In this document: positions 29,012-37,202 of the stretch, piece by piece
Layout: each line of letters opens with the position of its first letter
Numbering within the stretch: the first letter of the stretch is position 1
Assembly (NCBI RefSeq): GCF_020985305.1
Contig: NZ_CP087588.1
Span: forward strand, 1,116,001-1,180,000
Reading direction: 5' to 3'
Origin: Croceicoccus sp. Ery15
Lineage (GTDB): Bacteria; Pseudomonadota; Alphaproteobacteria; Sphingomonadales; Sphingomonadaceae
DNA length: 64,000 nt
Translations under genes and position numbers: made by a program
The notes under the pieces: generated by a model
What the model was told of the DNA's origin: nothing
What the model saw: only the letters and a program-made list of their open reading frames with translations
Databases searched by the model: none

Positions 29012-29068
29012 ATGTCTCATGGTCCAGCAGAGAGGTCGGTGAAGTCCACTACGAGGCATTATCGCTAA
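29012..29068 (+). CDS. Mini-ORF, 18 codons, behind a perfect Shine-Dalgarno sequence
   Basis: ATG at 29012 opens an 18-residue frame, MSHGPAERSVKSTTRHYR, ending in TAA. Upstream, AAAGGAGGTGATCC is complementary to the 3' end of 16S rRNA over 14 bases, with 7 bases between GGAGG and ATG, which is near-ideal spacing. The peptide is basic, with no signal or membrane segment. It could be a real small protein, a leader peptide or a ribosome-binding decoy RNA. I do not recognise a family. Confidence 0.45.
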   Translation: MSHGPAERSVKSTTRHYR

Positions 29069-29406
29069 GTCGTTTTCGCTGCCTGCGCCATTTCTCGAAA
29101 AGCAATTTTCCTGATCGGCAAGCGGGCGCGGAAGAGCGATAGAGGCTTCGTCAGGGCGGCACTTCCTGGCCGCTGACCATGCGAAACCCCGTGGCGAGCC
29201 AGCTCGCTGCGGGGTTTCTCATATGGGTATTATTTAGTCGGGCGGTTCGCAATCGCAGCAGGAAGTTCGGCAAACTATCCGAACACTCGCAGCTCTCCAT
29301 GAATTTCGGCCTGCCGCATCGCACACCTCCATTCATCGCATTTGCGAGAACTTTTTGATCGCCAGCCGGTTTGGGCATTGACGGGCATGAAAAAGGAACT
29401 TGCAGC
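29069..29406 (+). other. Intergenic region with terminator and inverted repeat
   Basis: No gene is seen between the mini-ORF and the first mini-membrane protein. It holds a strong hairpin (29183-29218) and GTTCGG-N8-CCGAAC (29265-29284), a possible operator. The promoter of the next gene probably lies after the hairpin; no clear consensus boxes were found. Confidence 0.4.
29183..29218 (+). terminator. Strong two-part hairpin terminator
   Basis: GAAACCCCG pairs with CGGGGTTTC, and inside it GCGAGC pairs with GCTCGC around a two-base loop, followed by a short pyrimidine run (TTTCTC). It would end a transcript carrying the 18-codon ORF about 150 bases after its stop. Confidence 0.65.
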
Positions 29407-29625
29407 ATGTGGAAGAAAATTATCTGCGGTTTAGCAGCAATGGGGGTTGCCACCGCTCCGGTATTGGCCAGCGCCAACGGGGTAGAGCGTGCATCACAGC
29501 CTGCGAGCGAAAGCAGCGAACTTGGCGGCGCCAGCCTGCTGTCGCTCGTCGTCATGGCTGCAGTTATTGGTGGCGGCATCTGGCTCGCTGTGGACGACGA
29601 TGACGACGAGCCAGTCAGCGCCTGA
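29407..29625 (+). CDS. Mini-membrane protein with acidic tail, paralogue 1 (72 aa)
   Basis: The product has a signal peptide (MWKKIICGLAAMGVATAPVLASA), a short Ser/Glu linker containing SELGG, a membrane helix (SLLSLVVMAAVIGGGIWLAV) and a C-terminal acidic tail DDDDDEPVSA. AAGGAA lies 8 bases before the ATG. It shares this exact plan and the ASELG and DDD...PVS elements with the gene at 29803, so the two are tandem paralogues. Function unknown; the type seems common as small hypothetical proteins in sphingomonads. Confidence 0.7.
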   Translation: MWKKIICGLAAMGVATAPVLASANGVERASQPASESSELGGASLLSLVVMAAVIGGGIWLAVDDDDDEPVSA

Positions 29626-29637
29626 TTATTTTCAAGG

Positions 29638-29660
29638 GTGGAGCGACCGGGATCGCTCCA
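29638..29660 (+). terminator. Hairpin after mini-membrane protein 1
   Basis: GTGGAGCGA and TCGCTCCAC form a perfect 9-base stem with a 5-base loop, 12 bases after the stop. No T run follows, so it may be a factor-dependent terminator or an mRNA stabiliser. Confidence 0.5.
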
Positions 29661-29681
29661 CCTCAATATGCTGTTGGGGCC

Positions 29682-29695
29682 TTTTAGCGCTAAAA
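29682..29695. promoter_or_regulatory. Perfect 14-base palindrome TTTTAGCGCTAAAA
   Basis: This self-complementary 14-mer lies between the two mini-membrane genes, 108 bases before the start of the second. It could be an operator for a dimeric regulator; the regulator is not identifiable here. Confidence 0.4.
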
Positions 29696-29731
29696 AGTCC
29701 CATGCCCGGTCGGGAGGTCAAACTCTTTACC

Positions 29732-29748
29732 ATATTGCATTGCAATAT
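29732..29748. promoter_or_regulatory. 17-base palindrome ATATTGCATTGCAATAT
   Basis: Arms ATATTGCA and TGCAATAT flank a single T. It lies 55 bases before the second mini-membrane gene, where an operator or promoter would be expected, in locally AT-rich DNA. Confidence 0.45.
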
Positions 29749-29802
29749 AGTCCGTTTGTTACTATCATGGGCATGAATAGAACGGATCTATTGCGAGGAA
29801 CG

Positions 29803-30066
29803 ATGCTGCTCAAGAGACTTACGGCCACGATTATCGCCGCAAATGTGGTGATCGCGCCGATCCATGCTCACGCTGCGCCACTCGGCACGGTCGGTTCCAC
29901 CAACGCCCGCATCGCGGCACCCGCTGGCAATGCCAGCGAACTGGGCGACGACGACGATAATGGAACGATTTTCATCCTCCTCGGCCTTTTGCTGATCGCT
30001 GGTGGCGTATATGTTGCGACAAAAGGCGGTGATGACGATGAGGATCTGCCGCCGGTCAGCTTCTGA
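29803..30066 (+). CDS. Mini-membrane protein with acidic segments, paralogue 2 (87 aa)
   Basis: The product has a signal peptide (MLLKRLTATIIAANVVIAPIHAHA), a small linker with ASELGDDDD, a membrane helix (IFILLGLLLIAGGVYVA) and an acidic tail GGDDDEDLPPVSF. The ATG at 29803 follows GAGGAA; an in-frame ATG at 29773 would add 10 residues. It is a tandem paralogue of the gene at 29407. A terminator hairpin follows its stop. Function unknown. Confidence 0.7.
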   Translation: MLLKRLTATIIAANVVIAPIHAHAAPLGTVGSTNARIAAPAGNASELGDDDDNGTIFILLGLLLIAGGVYVATKGGDDDEDLPPVSF

Positions 30067-30084
30067 TCCGCCGCTTTGAATTGG

Positions 30085-30120
30085 AAAAGCCGCTCTGTCC
30101 AAGTGACCGGGCGGCTTTTT
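30085..30120 (+). terminator. Terminator after mini-membrane protein 2
   Basis: AAAAGCCGC pairs with GCGGCTTTT, and the T run extends one base further. It lies 18 bases after the stop. Confidence 0.8.
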
Positions 30121-30296
30121 CGTGCACGCGACTGGCGTGTAGCCCAATCTGAAAGATGCGATTGGGCGCCTGCATGTTTGCCATTGAAGGCGTCCCACGC
30201 CATCCCCTCGACTAAATGCCAGCGGACGATTCGTCCCTTGCTGGCGCACCAGTAAAGCCGGACAATTGCGCACCGGCGACCATCAAGGAGAGCAGA

Positions 30297-32333
30297 ATGG
30301 CAGAGCCCGTCACCGTCGAAGTCGAAAATGGCATCGCGATCGTTACGATCGCAAATCCCCCCGTCAACGCACTGGGCCATGAAGTGCGTAAAGGGCTCGA
30401 CGCCGCGGCTGACCGGATTGCCGCCGATGCCGATATTCTCGCCGCCGTGATCCGCGCCGATGGCGCGACTTTTCCCGCAGGTGCCGATATCGGCGAGTTT
30501 CCCGACATTCCCGCCCCGTTCCATGGCGATGTGTTCGACAAGATAGAGGCTCTGGAAAAGCCGGTCGTTGCGGCCATGCACGGCACTGCGCTTGGTGGCG
30601 GGCTGGAACTGGCGCTGGGCTGCCATTACCGCGTCGCGGCAGAGGGTTCGAAAATGGGTGTGCCAGAGGTGCAACTGGGTCTGCTACCCGGTGCGCGCGG
30701 CACGCAGCGTCTCCCCCGCCTGGTCGGCGCAGAGGCTGCGCTGGGCATGATGCTGACGGGCAAGCCTATCGACGCTGCAAAGGCGCTGAAAGCCGGCCTG
30801 ATCGACAGGATCGTGCCCGCTGGCGAACAGGACAACGCCGCCATCGAAATGGCCACGGCGCTGATGGCACAGGACGGCCCCTTGCCTCGCGCTTCGCAGG
30901 ACAGCAATTGGACCGTGAAAGACCGGGCCGATCCCGCCCTGTTCGACCGAATCAGGGAAACGCACGGCCGCCTGTTCCGCGGCGTCATCGCACCCGACGC
31001 GATCGTGACATGCGTGAAGGCAGCCGTCGAACTGCCTTTTGCGCAAGGGATCGAGGTCGAGACCAGCGAATTCACCCGCCTGCTCGCATCGGACCAGTCG
31101 CGCGCCCTGATCCATGTTTTCTTCGCCATGCGCGACACCGCCAAGGTGCCCGGTATCGGCAAGGAGACCCCGCTGATCGACATCAAAAGCGTAGGCATCA
31201 TCGGCGCGGGCACCATGGGCGGCGGCATTGCGATGTGCTTTGCCAATGCTGGCATTCCGGTCAAGCTGGTCGAGGTAAAGGCTGAAGCGCTGGAGCGCGG
31301 CCTTGGCGTGATCCGCAGGAATTACGAGAATACGGCGAAAAAGGGCCGGCTGACCGACGATCAGGTCGAGAGCCTGACGGGCCTGATCACCGGCACGCTC
31401 GAAATGGACGATCTGGCCGATGTCGATCTGGTAATCGAGGCGGTGTTCGAAAGCATGGAGGTCAAGGAAAAGGTCTTTTCCCGTCTGGACGCGATCGCCA
31501 AGCCCGGCGCTATTCTGGCGTCGAACACCAGCTTCCTCGATATCGACCACATCGCCGCGCTGACCGGGCGGCCCGAAATGGTGCTGGGACTGCATTTCTT
31601 CTCGCCCGCCAATGTCATGCCTCTGCTGGAAGTGGTGCGCGGCGACAAGAGTTCGAACAGCGTGATCGCGACCGGCATGAAACTGGGCAAGACGTTGCGC
31701 AAGACGCCCGTGCTGGCGCGGGTGTGCGACGGTTTCATCGCCAATCGCCTGATGTTGCCCTATCTGGTCGCCAGCCAGAACATGCTGCTACGCGGCACGC
31801 CGATGCAGGAAATCGATGCCGCGATGAAGCAATATGGCTTTGCCATGGGCCCGATCGCTCTGCTTGACCTGATCGGGCTTGATGTCATCACCTTCCCCGG
31901 TGAAGTGACCATGACGGGCGAGCTGGTGAAAGCCGAACGCCGCGGGCAAAAGCTGAATGGCGGTTTCTATGACTATGACGAAAAGCGCCGTGGCACCCCT
32001 GCCCCCGCCGCTCTGGAAATCGTCGAAAAAGTACGCACCGCAAACGGTATCGAGGAAGCGCCGCCGCTGACGGCAGACGAAGTGCTGACTGGCCTCCTTT
32101 ATCCGGTAGTCAACGAAGGCGCGAAAATTCTGGAAGAGGGGATCGCGCTGCGGGCAGGCGATATCGATGTCACCGCGATCCTGGGTTATAACTGGCCGTC
32201 CTATCAGGGTGGCCCCATGTGCTGGGCCGATATCCACGGCCTGCCCAAAATCGTCGAAGGTTTGAAGGCGATGGGCATCGAACCGGCCAAGCTGCTTGCC
32301 GAAAAGGCGGCGTCGGGCGGTTCGTTCACCTGA
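30297..32333 (+). CDS. FadJ/FadB-like bifunctional enoyl-CoA hydratase / 3-hydroxyacyl-CoA dehydrogenase
   Basis: The 678-residue fatty-acid beta-oxidation protein has a crotonase domain (about 1-190: NPPVNALGHEVRKGL, MHGTALGGGLELALGCHYR) and two 3-hydroxyacyl-CoA dehydrogenase domains. The NAD loop GIIGAGTMGGGIAMCFA is near residue 300, and the active-site motif LGLHFFSPANVMPLLEVV follows. AAGGAGAGCAGA directly precedes the ATG at 30297. It stands alone, convergent with glk, with no thiolase beside it. Short- or medium-chain specificity cannot be told. Confidence 0.92.
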   Translation: MAEPVTVEVENGIAIVTIANPPVNALGHEVRKGLDAAADRIAADADILAAVIRADGATFPAGADIGEFPDIPAPFHGDVFDKIEALEKPVVAAMHGTALGGGLELALGCHYRVAAEGSKMGVPEVQLGLLPGARGTQRLPRLVGAEAALGMMLTGKPIDAAKALKAGLIDRIVPAGEQDNAAIEMATALMAQDGPLPRASQDSNWTVKDRADPALFDRIRETHGRLFRGVIAPDAIVTCVKAAVELPFAQGIEVETSEFTRLLASDQSRALIHVFFAMRDTAKVPGIGKETPLIDIKSVGIIGAGTMGGGIAMCFANAGIPVKLVEVKAEALERGLGVIRRNYENTAKKGRLTDDQVESLTGLITGTLEMDDLADVDLVIEAVFESMEVKEKVFSRLDAIAKPGAILASNTSFLDIDHIAALTGRPEMVLGLHFFSPANVMPLLEVVRGDKSSNSVIATGMKLGKTLRKTPVLARVCDGFIANRLMLPYLVASQNMLLRGTPMQEIDAAMKQYGFAMGPIALLDLIGLDVITFPGEVTMTGELVKAERRGQKLNGGFYDYDEKRRGTPAPAALEIVEKVRTANGIEEAPPLTADEVLTGLLYPVVNEGAKILEEGIALRAGDIDVTAILGYNWPSYQGGPMCWADIHGLPKIVEGLKAMGIEPAKLLAEKAASGGSFT

Positions 32334-32350
32334 CCGGTTGGGCGGCGGCC

Positions 32351-33334
32351 CTAAGCAGGTCCATGGGCCTGCGCATAGGCCGCCGCCGCACCGAACAACC
32401 CAGGTTGTGGATGGGTGATCAGCTTGACCGGCAGCTTTTCCATCAGATGCCTGAACCGGCCCTTATAGACGAAGCGGTCGGCAAAGGCGGGTTTCGACAG
32501 CTCATCCTTAAGCCGCAGACCCAATCCGCCGGCGATCACGACCGCATTGGCACCATGGGCCAGTGCCAGATCGCCTGCCGCCGCGCCCAGCATCATGCAA
32601 AAGCGTTCGCATGCCATCACCGCCACGGGATCGCTGCCCGTCAACGCCGACAGCCATAATTCGCGGTCGTCGCCCGATGGCATGGGCAACCCCTCCATCC
32701 TCGCGATGGATTCGGCCAGATAAACGATCGCCGGTCCCGAACACATCCGTTCCACCGACACGCGCGGAAGGGATGCGCGTACATTCGCGAGGATCTGTTC
32801 CTCCACGCGATCTTCGGGCGCGAATCCGATGTGGCCACCCTCGGTCGGTTGCACGCGATAGGATCCATCCGCCCGCCTGATCAGCGCCGCGACCCCAAGG
32901 CCGGTGCCGGGCCCGCAGATCGTGGTGGTGCCATGGGGCGGAAATTCTTCCGGCCCGGCCAGATGTTCGAAATGCGCCGGATCGGCTGCGGCCACCGCAT
33001 GGCCCACTGCCTCGAAGTCGTTGATCAGCACATGGGAATCGACCCCCAGTTCCGATGCGATTTCGGCAGGCCGGATGATCCAGTGCGAATTGGTGAACTT
33101 GATCGTCTCGGCACTGACGGGCCCCGCCACGGCTATCGCCGCGGCGCGGGGAAGCGGCTCGTCCTGAGCATCGGCAAAGCGCTGCCATGCCGCTGCAAGG
33201 CCGGCAACACTGCCCGTGGCGAAGGTAATCGGTTCGGCCAGACGGGTGACGGCTCCGTTTGCGACCTCGGCAATCGCGAAACGGGCATTGGTACCGCCCA
33301 CATCGATGGCGACGAGTTTCTGGTCCATAGTCAT
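32351..33334 (-). CDS. glk: Glucokinase
   Basis: Glk phosphorylates glucose with ATP. The 327-residue protein has the ASKHA phosphate loop VAIDVGGTNARFAIA, the sugar-binding segment NDFEAVGHA, the adenosine loop ICGPGTGLGVAAL, and ACERFCMMLGAAAGDLALAHGA near the C-terminus. Two ATGs lie two codons apart; I use the first. It lies 53 bases after the Ddl-like gene on the same strand and may be read from the same promoter. Confidence 0.93.
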   Translation of the reverse strand: MTMDQKLVAIDVGGTNARFAIAEVANGAVTRLAEPITFATGSVAGLAAAWQRFADAQDEPLPRAAAIAVAGPVSAETIKFTNSHWIIRPAEIASELGVDSHVLINDFEAVGHAVAAADPAHFEHLAGPEEFPPHGTTTICGPGTGLGVAALIRRADGSYRVQPTEGGHIGFAPEDRVEEQILANVRASLPRVSVERMCSGPAIVYLAESIARMEGLPMPSGDDRELWLSALTGSDPVAVMACERFCMMLGAAAGDLALAHGANAVVIAGGLGLRLKDELSKPAFADRFVYKGRFRHLMEKLPVKLITHPQPGLFGAAAAYAQAHGPA

Positions 33335-33387
33335 GGCCCTATGCCTAGCAGCGATGGCCCGATACGAAAGCCCGCAATCGCCTTCTT

Positions 33388-34557
33388 TTAACGCGGCAGC
33401 AGATAGGCACCCTGCGGCACCGGATCGTCGAACCGCTTCACGCTGCCTGCCAGCGCTTCCGATACCAGATGATTGACCAGTTCGGGGAACAACAACGGTT
33501 CCTCCGCAGCTTCCCACAGGAAAAAGCCATAGCTGCCGGGAATGGCGTTGATCTCGTTGAACCAGATTTCGCCTGTTTCGCGGTTCGACATGAAATCGAT
33601 GCGCGGCGCGCCGCGGTGGCCCAGCGCGATAAAGGCGCGGCGGGCATAGTCATGGATCGTCGCCTTCATGTCGGCGGGCAGATCGGGATTGATATCGCGG
33701 GTTAGCGACAACATGCCTTCGGACGGCAGGAAAGACCCCTTGGTCCCACCACCGGACGACAGATATTTTTCCTTGAAATCCAGCAGTTCCGCACCGCTCT
33801 TCGGACGCTCTATCGCCGACAGCTTTACATCCTGCGCATCGCGGTCCCAACGCATGGCGATATTATATTCGACCAGGTTCTGAACCTGCGGCTCGATAAT
33901 CGCCAGATTGTCCTGCGCCAGCACATAGGCGACCAGCGCGGGCAATTCGGCTGCCGTTCTGGCCAGTCCGACCCCGATGGAACTGCCCAGATTGGCGGGC
34001 TTTACGATGGTCGGAAATCCGAATTTGGCTTCGACCTCCGCGATCAGGGCCTGCGTATCGGCCAGTTTCGCCCGGTTCGCGGTCACGTGGTCCAGCACGT
34101 TTACGCCCGCCAGCTTTACCAGCGCCTTGGTCGCGTCCTTGCGCATGGCCATCGCGCTGGAACCGGCGGCAAAGCCCGTTATCGGAATGCCCAGCATTTC
34201 GAAATGGCCTTGCAGGCGCCCGTCCTCTCCGAACGGTCCGTGAAAGACGGGCAGCACGCAATCAATGGGCGTCTGCTCATGCCCGTGAAGTGTTTGCATC
34301 ACCGGGCCGCGCTCGCTCCAGCGGAAAAATACTTCGGGCGCGCCAGAGGGCTTGGGCTTGAACCGCCTGATGTCGCGCAGAAACGGGGCGGAGAAGAAGC
34401 GGTTCTCAAAATCCGTATAGACGGGGATCACCTCGATCTCGCGCACGTCGCAGCCGTCCATCAGCTGATGGGCCGACACGACCGAGACATCGTGTTCCTG
34501 ACTGGCGCCGCCGAACAGCACGGCCACTTTCAACCTGTTGTCATTCGCGACCGACAT
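33388..34557 (-). CDS. D-alanine--D-alanine ligase-like ATP-grasp enzyme
   Basis: The 389-residue Ddl-family ligase has an N-terminal AVLFGGASQEHDVSVVSA, GPFGEDGRLQGHFEMLGIP, ATP-grasp motif VKPANLGSSIGV and metal-binding end NEINAIPGSYGFF. It is longer than usual Ddl (about 300-360). In place of the usual NTxPGFT it reads NAIPGSYGFFLWE, so the second-substrate pocket may differ. It diverges across 89 bases from a hydrolase and a MurF-like ligase, not from the usual murein gene cluster. It is probably a second, specialised Ddl; the product could be D-Ala-D-Ala or another dipeptide. Confidence 0.82.
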   Translation of the reverse strand: MSVANDNRLKVAVLFGGASQEHDVSVVSAHQLMDGCDVREIEVIPVYTDFENRFFSAPFLRDIRRFKPKPSGAPEVFFRWSERGPVMQTLHGHEQTPIDCVLPVFHGPFGEDGRLQGHFEMLGIPITGFAAGSSAMAMRKDATKALVKLAGVNVLDHVTANRAKLADTQALIAEVEAKFGFPTIVKPANLGSSIGVGLARTAAELPALVAYVLAQDNLAIIEPQVQNLVEYNIAMRWDRDAQDVKLSAIERPKSGAELLDFKEKYLSSGGGTKGSFLPSEGMLSLTRDINPDLPADMKATIHDYARRAFIALGHRGAPRIDFMSNRETGEIWFNEINAIPGSYGFFLWEAAEEPLLFPELVNHLVSEALAGSVKRFDDPVPQGAYLLPR

Positions 34558-34646
34558 GTGCGCTATCCCCAGTTCCAACGCAGGCCACCCACAGGGTGAC
34601 GCGTGCTCATCTTGTGCGCCGCATCTGGCGCTGTAAGAAGGGCGGC

Positions 34647-35450
34647 ATGAAGCCTCCCCATCATATTCGGATCGGCACGCCGGGCGCGCCCAAAGTGGCG
34701 TTCGGTCACGGCTGGGATCGTTCGCACCGCGATTTCATCCCTGTTGCCGAGGCGCTTGCGCCGCTTATCGATGCCTACCTGTTCGATCTGCCGGGTTTCG
34801 GCAAGAGCGAGAGGCCGGATGATGCGTGGGGAACGGTGGAATACGCCGATTACATGGCGCGCCACATGGTGGACCAGCTGGGGTTCGACCTGTGCACATG
34901 GGTCGGGCACAGCCTTGGCGGGCGTATAGGCCTGCGGCTCGGCCGCCGGTCGGGCGGATTAATCGAGCGACTGGTGATCGTGGCGGGCGCAGGCGTTCCG
35001 CGCAACCGCACGCGGTGGGAACAGTTCAAGGGCAAGCGCCGCTCTGCCCGGTTCCAGCGCCTGAAGGCACAGGCGAAGGACGAGGCGGCGCTGATCGCGC
35101 TGGAAAAGAAATTCGGCAGCCCCGATTACGTGCACAGCCGCGAAACCGGCATGCGCGATATTTTCACTGCCACGGTGACCGAGGACCAGACCGCCGAATT
35201 GCCGCGCATTACCATGCCGACCACGCTGATCTATGGCGCCGACGATGTCGACACCCCGCCCGAGGTGGGCCGCAAGATCGCTTCGCTGGTGCCGGCTGCC
35301 AGCTATGTCGAAGTGCCGTTCTGCGACCATATCTCGATCCTCGACCGCGGTCGGCACCAGATCGCGCTGGCCATCAAGGAAGGGCTGCCCAAGGGCGCAC
35401 CGACGGCCAGCGATCTGCCAGGGGCCGGAACCTCGGAGCGCGGCCGATGA
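34647..35450 (+). CDS. Alpha/beta hydrolase coupled to MurF-like ligase
   Basis: The 267-residue alpha/beta hydrolase has nucleophile elbow GHSLGG (Ser89), acid in YGADDVDTP (Asp199 or Asp200) and His228 in CDHISIL. The lid region (about 117-165) is rich in Lys and Arg. No signal peptide is seen. AGAAGGG precedes the ATG at 34647; an earlier in-frame start would have no ribosome site. Its stop overlaps the next gene's ATG (ATGA), so it is made together with the membrane Mur-type ligase. A hydrolase or acyltransferase acting on the ligase product is an inference. Confidence 0.78.
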   Translation: MKPPHHIRIGTPGAPKVAFGHGWDRSHRDFIPVAEALAPLIDAYLFDLPGFGKSERPDDAWGTVEYADYMARHMVDQLGFDLCTWVGHSLGGRIGLRLGRRSGGLIERLVIVAGAGVPRNRTRWEQFKGKRRSARFQRLKAQAKDEAALIALEKKFGSPDYVHSRETGMRDIFTATVTEDQTAELPRITMPTTLIYGADDVDTPPEVGRKIASLVPAASYVEVPFCDHISILDRGRHQIALAIKEGLPKGAPTASDLPGAGTSERGR

Positions 35451-37054
35451 TCTATCTGACCGTCATCCTGTTCGCTGCTGCATTCGCATTTCTGCTGTGG
35501 GTGCGACTTCATACGCTGCTCACCTATTTCCAGCAGGAGGAATATAACGCCCGCCGCTTCCCCGCCGCGATCCTGCGCATGCGGCTGTTCGATGTGCGCG
35601 CCAGCATCGTCCTGCTGGTGCTGACGGGCATTGCTGCGCTCGCCATGGCAAAGGGCGAACTGGTCGGGCTGGCGCTGACCTCGATCTTGGCCAGCGCAGC
35701 GCTGCTGGTGGCGATCGCATGGCACGAAAAGCAGTATCGCTACAAAAAGCCGCTCGCCCTGACCGAACGGGCCAGACGCATCCGCAATGTGGCCGCCATC
35801 ATCTGCGTGCTGCTGGTCCTGCTGGCCACGATGGGGCCGATACAGGCGCTGATCGCAATACAACTGCCGCCGCTGGCACTAATCATCGCCAATGCCATTC
35901 TGCAACCCGTACAGGAAAGGGTGAATGAGGGTTTCGTCGCAGAGGCACGCGACAAGCTGGCACGGCTCGATCCCTTGCGCATCGGCATTACCGGCAGTTT
36001 CGGCAAGACCACCACCAAGCATATTTTCGCCGAGGTGCTGGGCGTGTCCGCGCCGGTGTTCTACTCGCGCGGGTCGATCAATACGGTGCTGGGCCTTACC
36101 CGCCATATCCGCGAACGGCTGCAATGGAGCCATCGCTATTTCATCGCGGAAATGGGAGCATACGGTATCGGATCGGTCGCTCGGCTGTGCCGGTTCGTGC
36201 AGCCCGATTACGGCATCGTCACCGCCATCGGCGACGCGCATACCGAACGGTTCGGATCGGTCGAGAATATCGCAAAGGCCAAGTCCGAACTGGTCGAGGC
36301 CGTGTGCGACAAGGGCGGCACGGCCGTCGTCGCGACGCAGGTGATGGATTACGCCCCGTTTCGCGGGCTGGCCGAACGCTTCCCCGGACAGGTCGTGACC
36401 GTCGGACCGGAAGAAAACGCCGATATCCGCATTGTCAGCGCCGCGCTGCAGGATGCCGACTGGGTCATTACGCTGAAGGACAGGCGCAGCGAAGGCATTG
36501 GCACCATCAGCTATGAATTGCCGCTGCTTGGCGAACACAATGTCACCAATTCGGCACTGGCCGTGGCGATGGCCGCGATCATCGATCCCGCCATTGCAAA
36601 GCGCATACCGCTGGTCACCCCTGATGTCGAACAAGTGCCGCACCGTTTGCAAAAGCGGGAAAGCCCCAGCGAGGCGCTGGTGCTGGACGATGCCTATAAT
36701 GCGAACGAGGCAGGGTTCCGCAATGCCGTCGCGGTGGCATCCGAACTGGCGAAACAGCGTGGCGGGCGGGCGATTCTGGTCACCCCCGGCATTGCAGAGC
36801 TGGGGATGGAGCATGACCGCGTCCATGCCAAGCTGGGCGAATATGCGGCGGGGCTGGCCGATGTCATCTATGCGGTCAATCCCTCGCGCATTGCCGGCTT
36901 TACCGGCGCGCTGGCCGCCGCAGGCAAGCCCGCGATCGAAGTCGCCAGCTTTGCCGAGGCGCGCAAGGCTTTGCAGATCGACACAAAGCCCGAAGATGTC
37001 GTGCTGTATGAAAACGACCTGCCTGACCTTCTTGAAGAGAAGCGACTGCTCTGA
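35447..37054 (+). CDS. Membrane-anchored MurF-like Mur ligase
   Basis: The 535-residue protein has an N-terminal membrane part of about four helices (3-25, 53-70, 72-92, 113-150), then a Mur ligase: P-loop GSFGKTTTK (183-191), GDAHTERFGSVENIAKAKSE, GEHNVTNSALAVAMA, and DDAYNANEAGFRNAV, the last close to the MurF hallmark. MurF adds D-Ala-D-Ala to UDP-MurNAc-tripeptide in the cytoplasm; canonical MurF has no membrane helices. Translation is coupled to the upstream hydrolase (ATGA). The divergent Ddl-like gene beside it suggests a dedicated dipeptide supply. Confidence 0.8.
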   Translation: MIYLTVILFAAAFAFLLWVRLHTLLTYFQQEEYNARRFPAAILRMRLFDVRASIVLLVLTGIAALAMAKGELVGLALTSILASAALLVAIAWHEKQYRYKKPLALTERARRIRNVAAIICVLLVLLATMGPIQALIAIQLPPLALIIANAILQPVQERVNEGFVAEARDKLARLDPLRIGITGSFGKTTTKHIFAEVLGVSAPVFYSRGSINTVLGLTRHIRERLQWSHRYFIAEMGAYGIGSVARLCRFVQPDYGIVTAIGDAHTERFGSVENIAKAKSELVEAVCDKGGTAVVATQVMDYAPFRGLAERFPGQVVTVGPEENADIRIVSAALQDADWVITLKDRRSEGIGTISYELPLLGEHNVTNSALAVAMAAIIDPAIAKRIPLVTPDVEQVPHRLQKRESPSEALVLDDAYNANEAGFRNAVAVASELAKQRGGRAILVTPGIAELGMEHDRVHAKLGEYAAGLADVIYAVNPSRIAGFTGALAAAGKPAIEVASFAEARKALQIDTKPEDVVLYENDLPDLLEEKRLL

Positions 37055-37086
37055 CGGGGCGATTTACTTAAAGTTTGAATAATTGC

Positions 37087-37123
37087 CTCCCCCGACGCAT
37101 AGTCGGGTTGGGGGAGTCGTTTT
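37087..37123 (+). terminator. Terminator after MurF-like gene
   Basis: CTCCCCCGAC pairs with GTCGGG-TT-GGGGGAG (two-base bulge) around a 5-base loop, followed by TCGTTTT. It lies 32 bases after the stop. Confidence 0.75.
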
Positions 37124-37202
37124 CGTCAATCAAAGGCCGATACCTGAAACAATCTCTCCCAATGGGTCGCGCATTGTCACGCTCATAAGGGGGGACTGCC
37201 TC

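Noticed and set aside
28673-29059. 128-codon minus-strand open frame in the gene-poor stretch
   Set aside because: No ribosome site, no recognisable motif, and it opposes the strong Shine-Dalgarno sequence and mini-ORF on the plus strand.
34826-35446. Reading the MurF-like protein as starting at 34826 (742 residues)
   Set aside because: The first 207 codons are a shadow of the hydrolase gene; the ATG at 35447 overlaps the hydrolase stop and starts a clean membrane helix.
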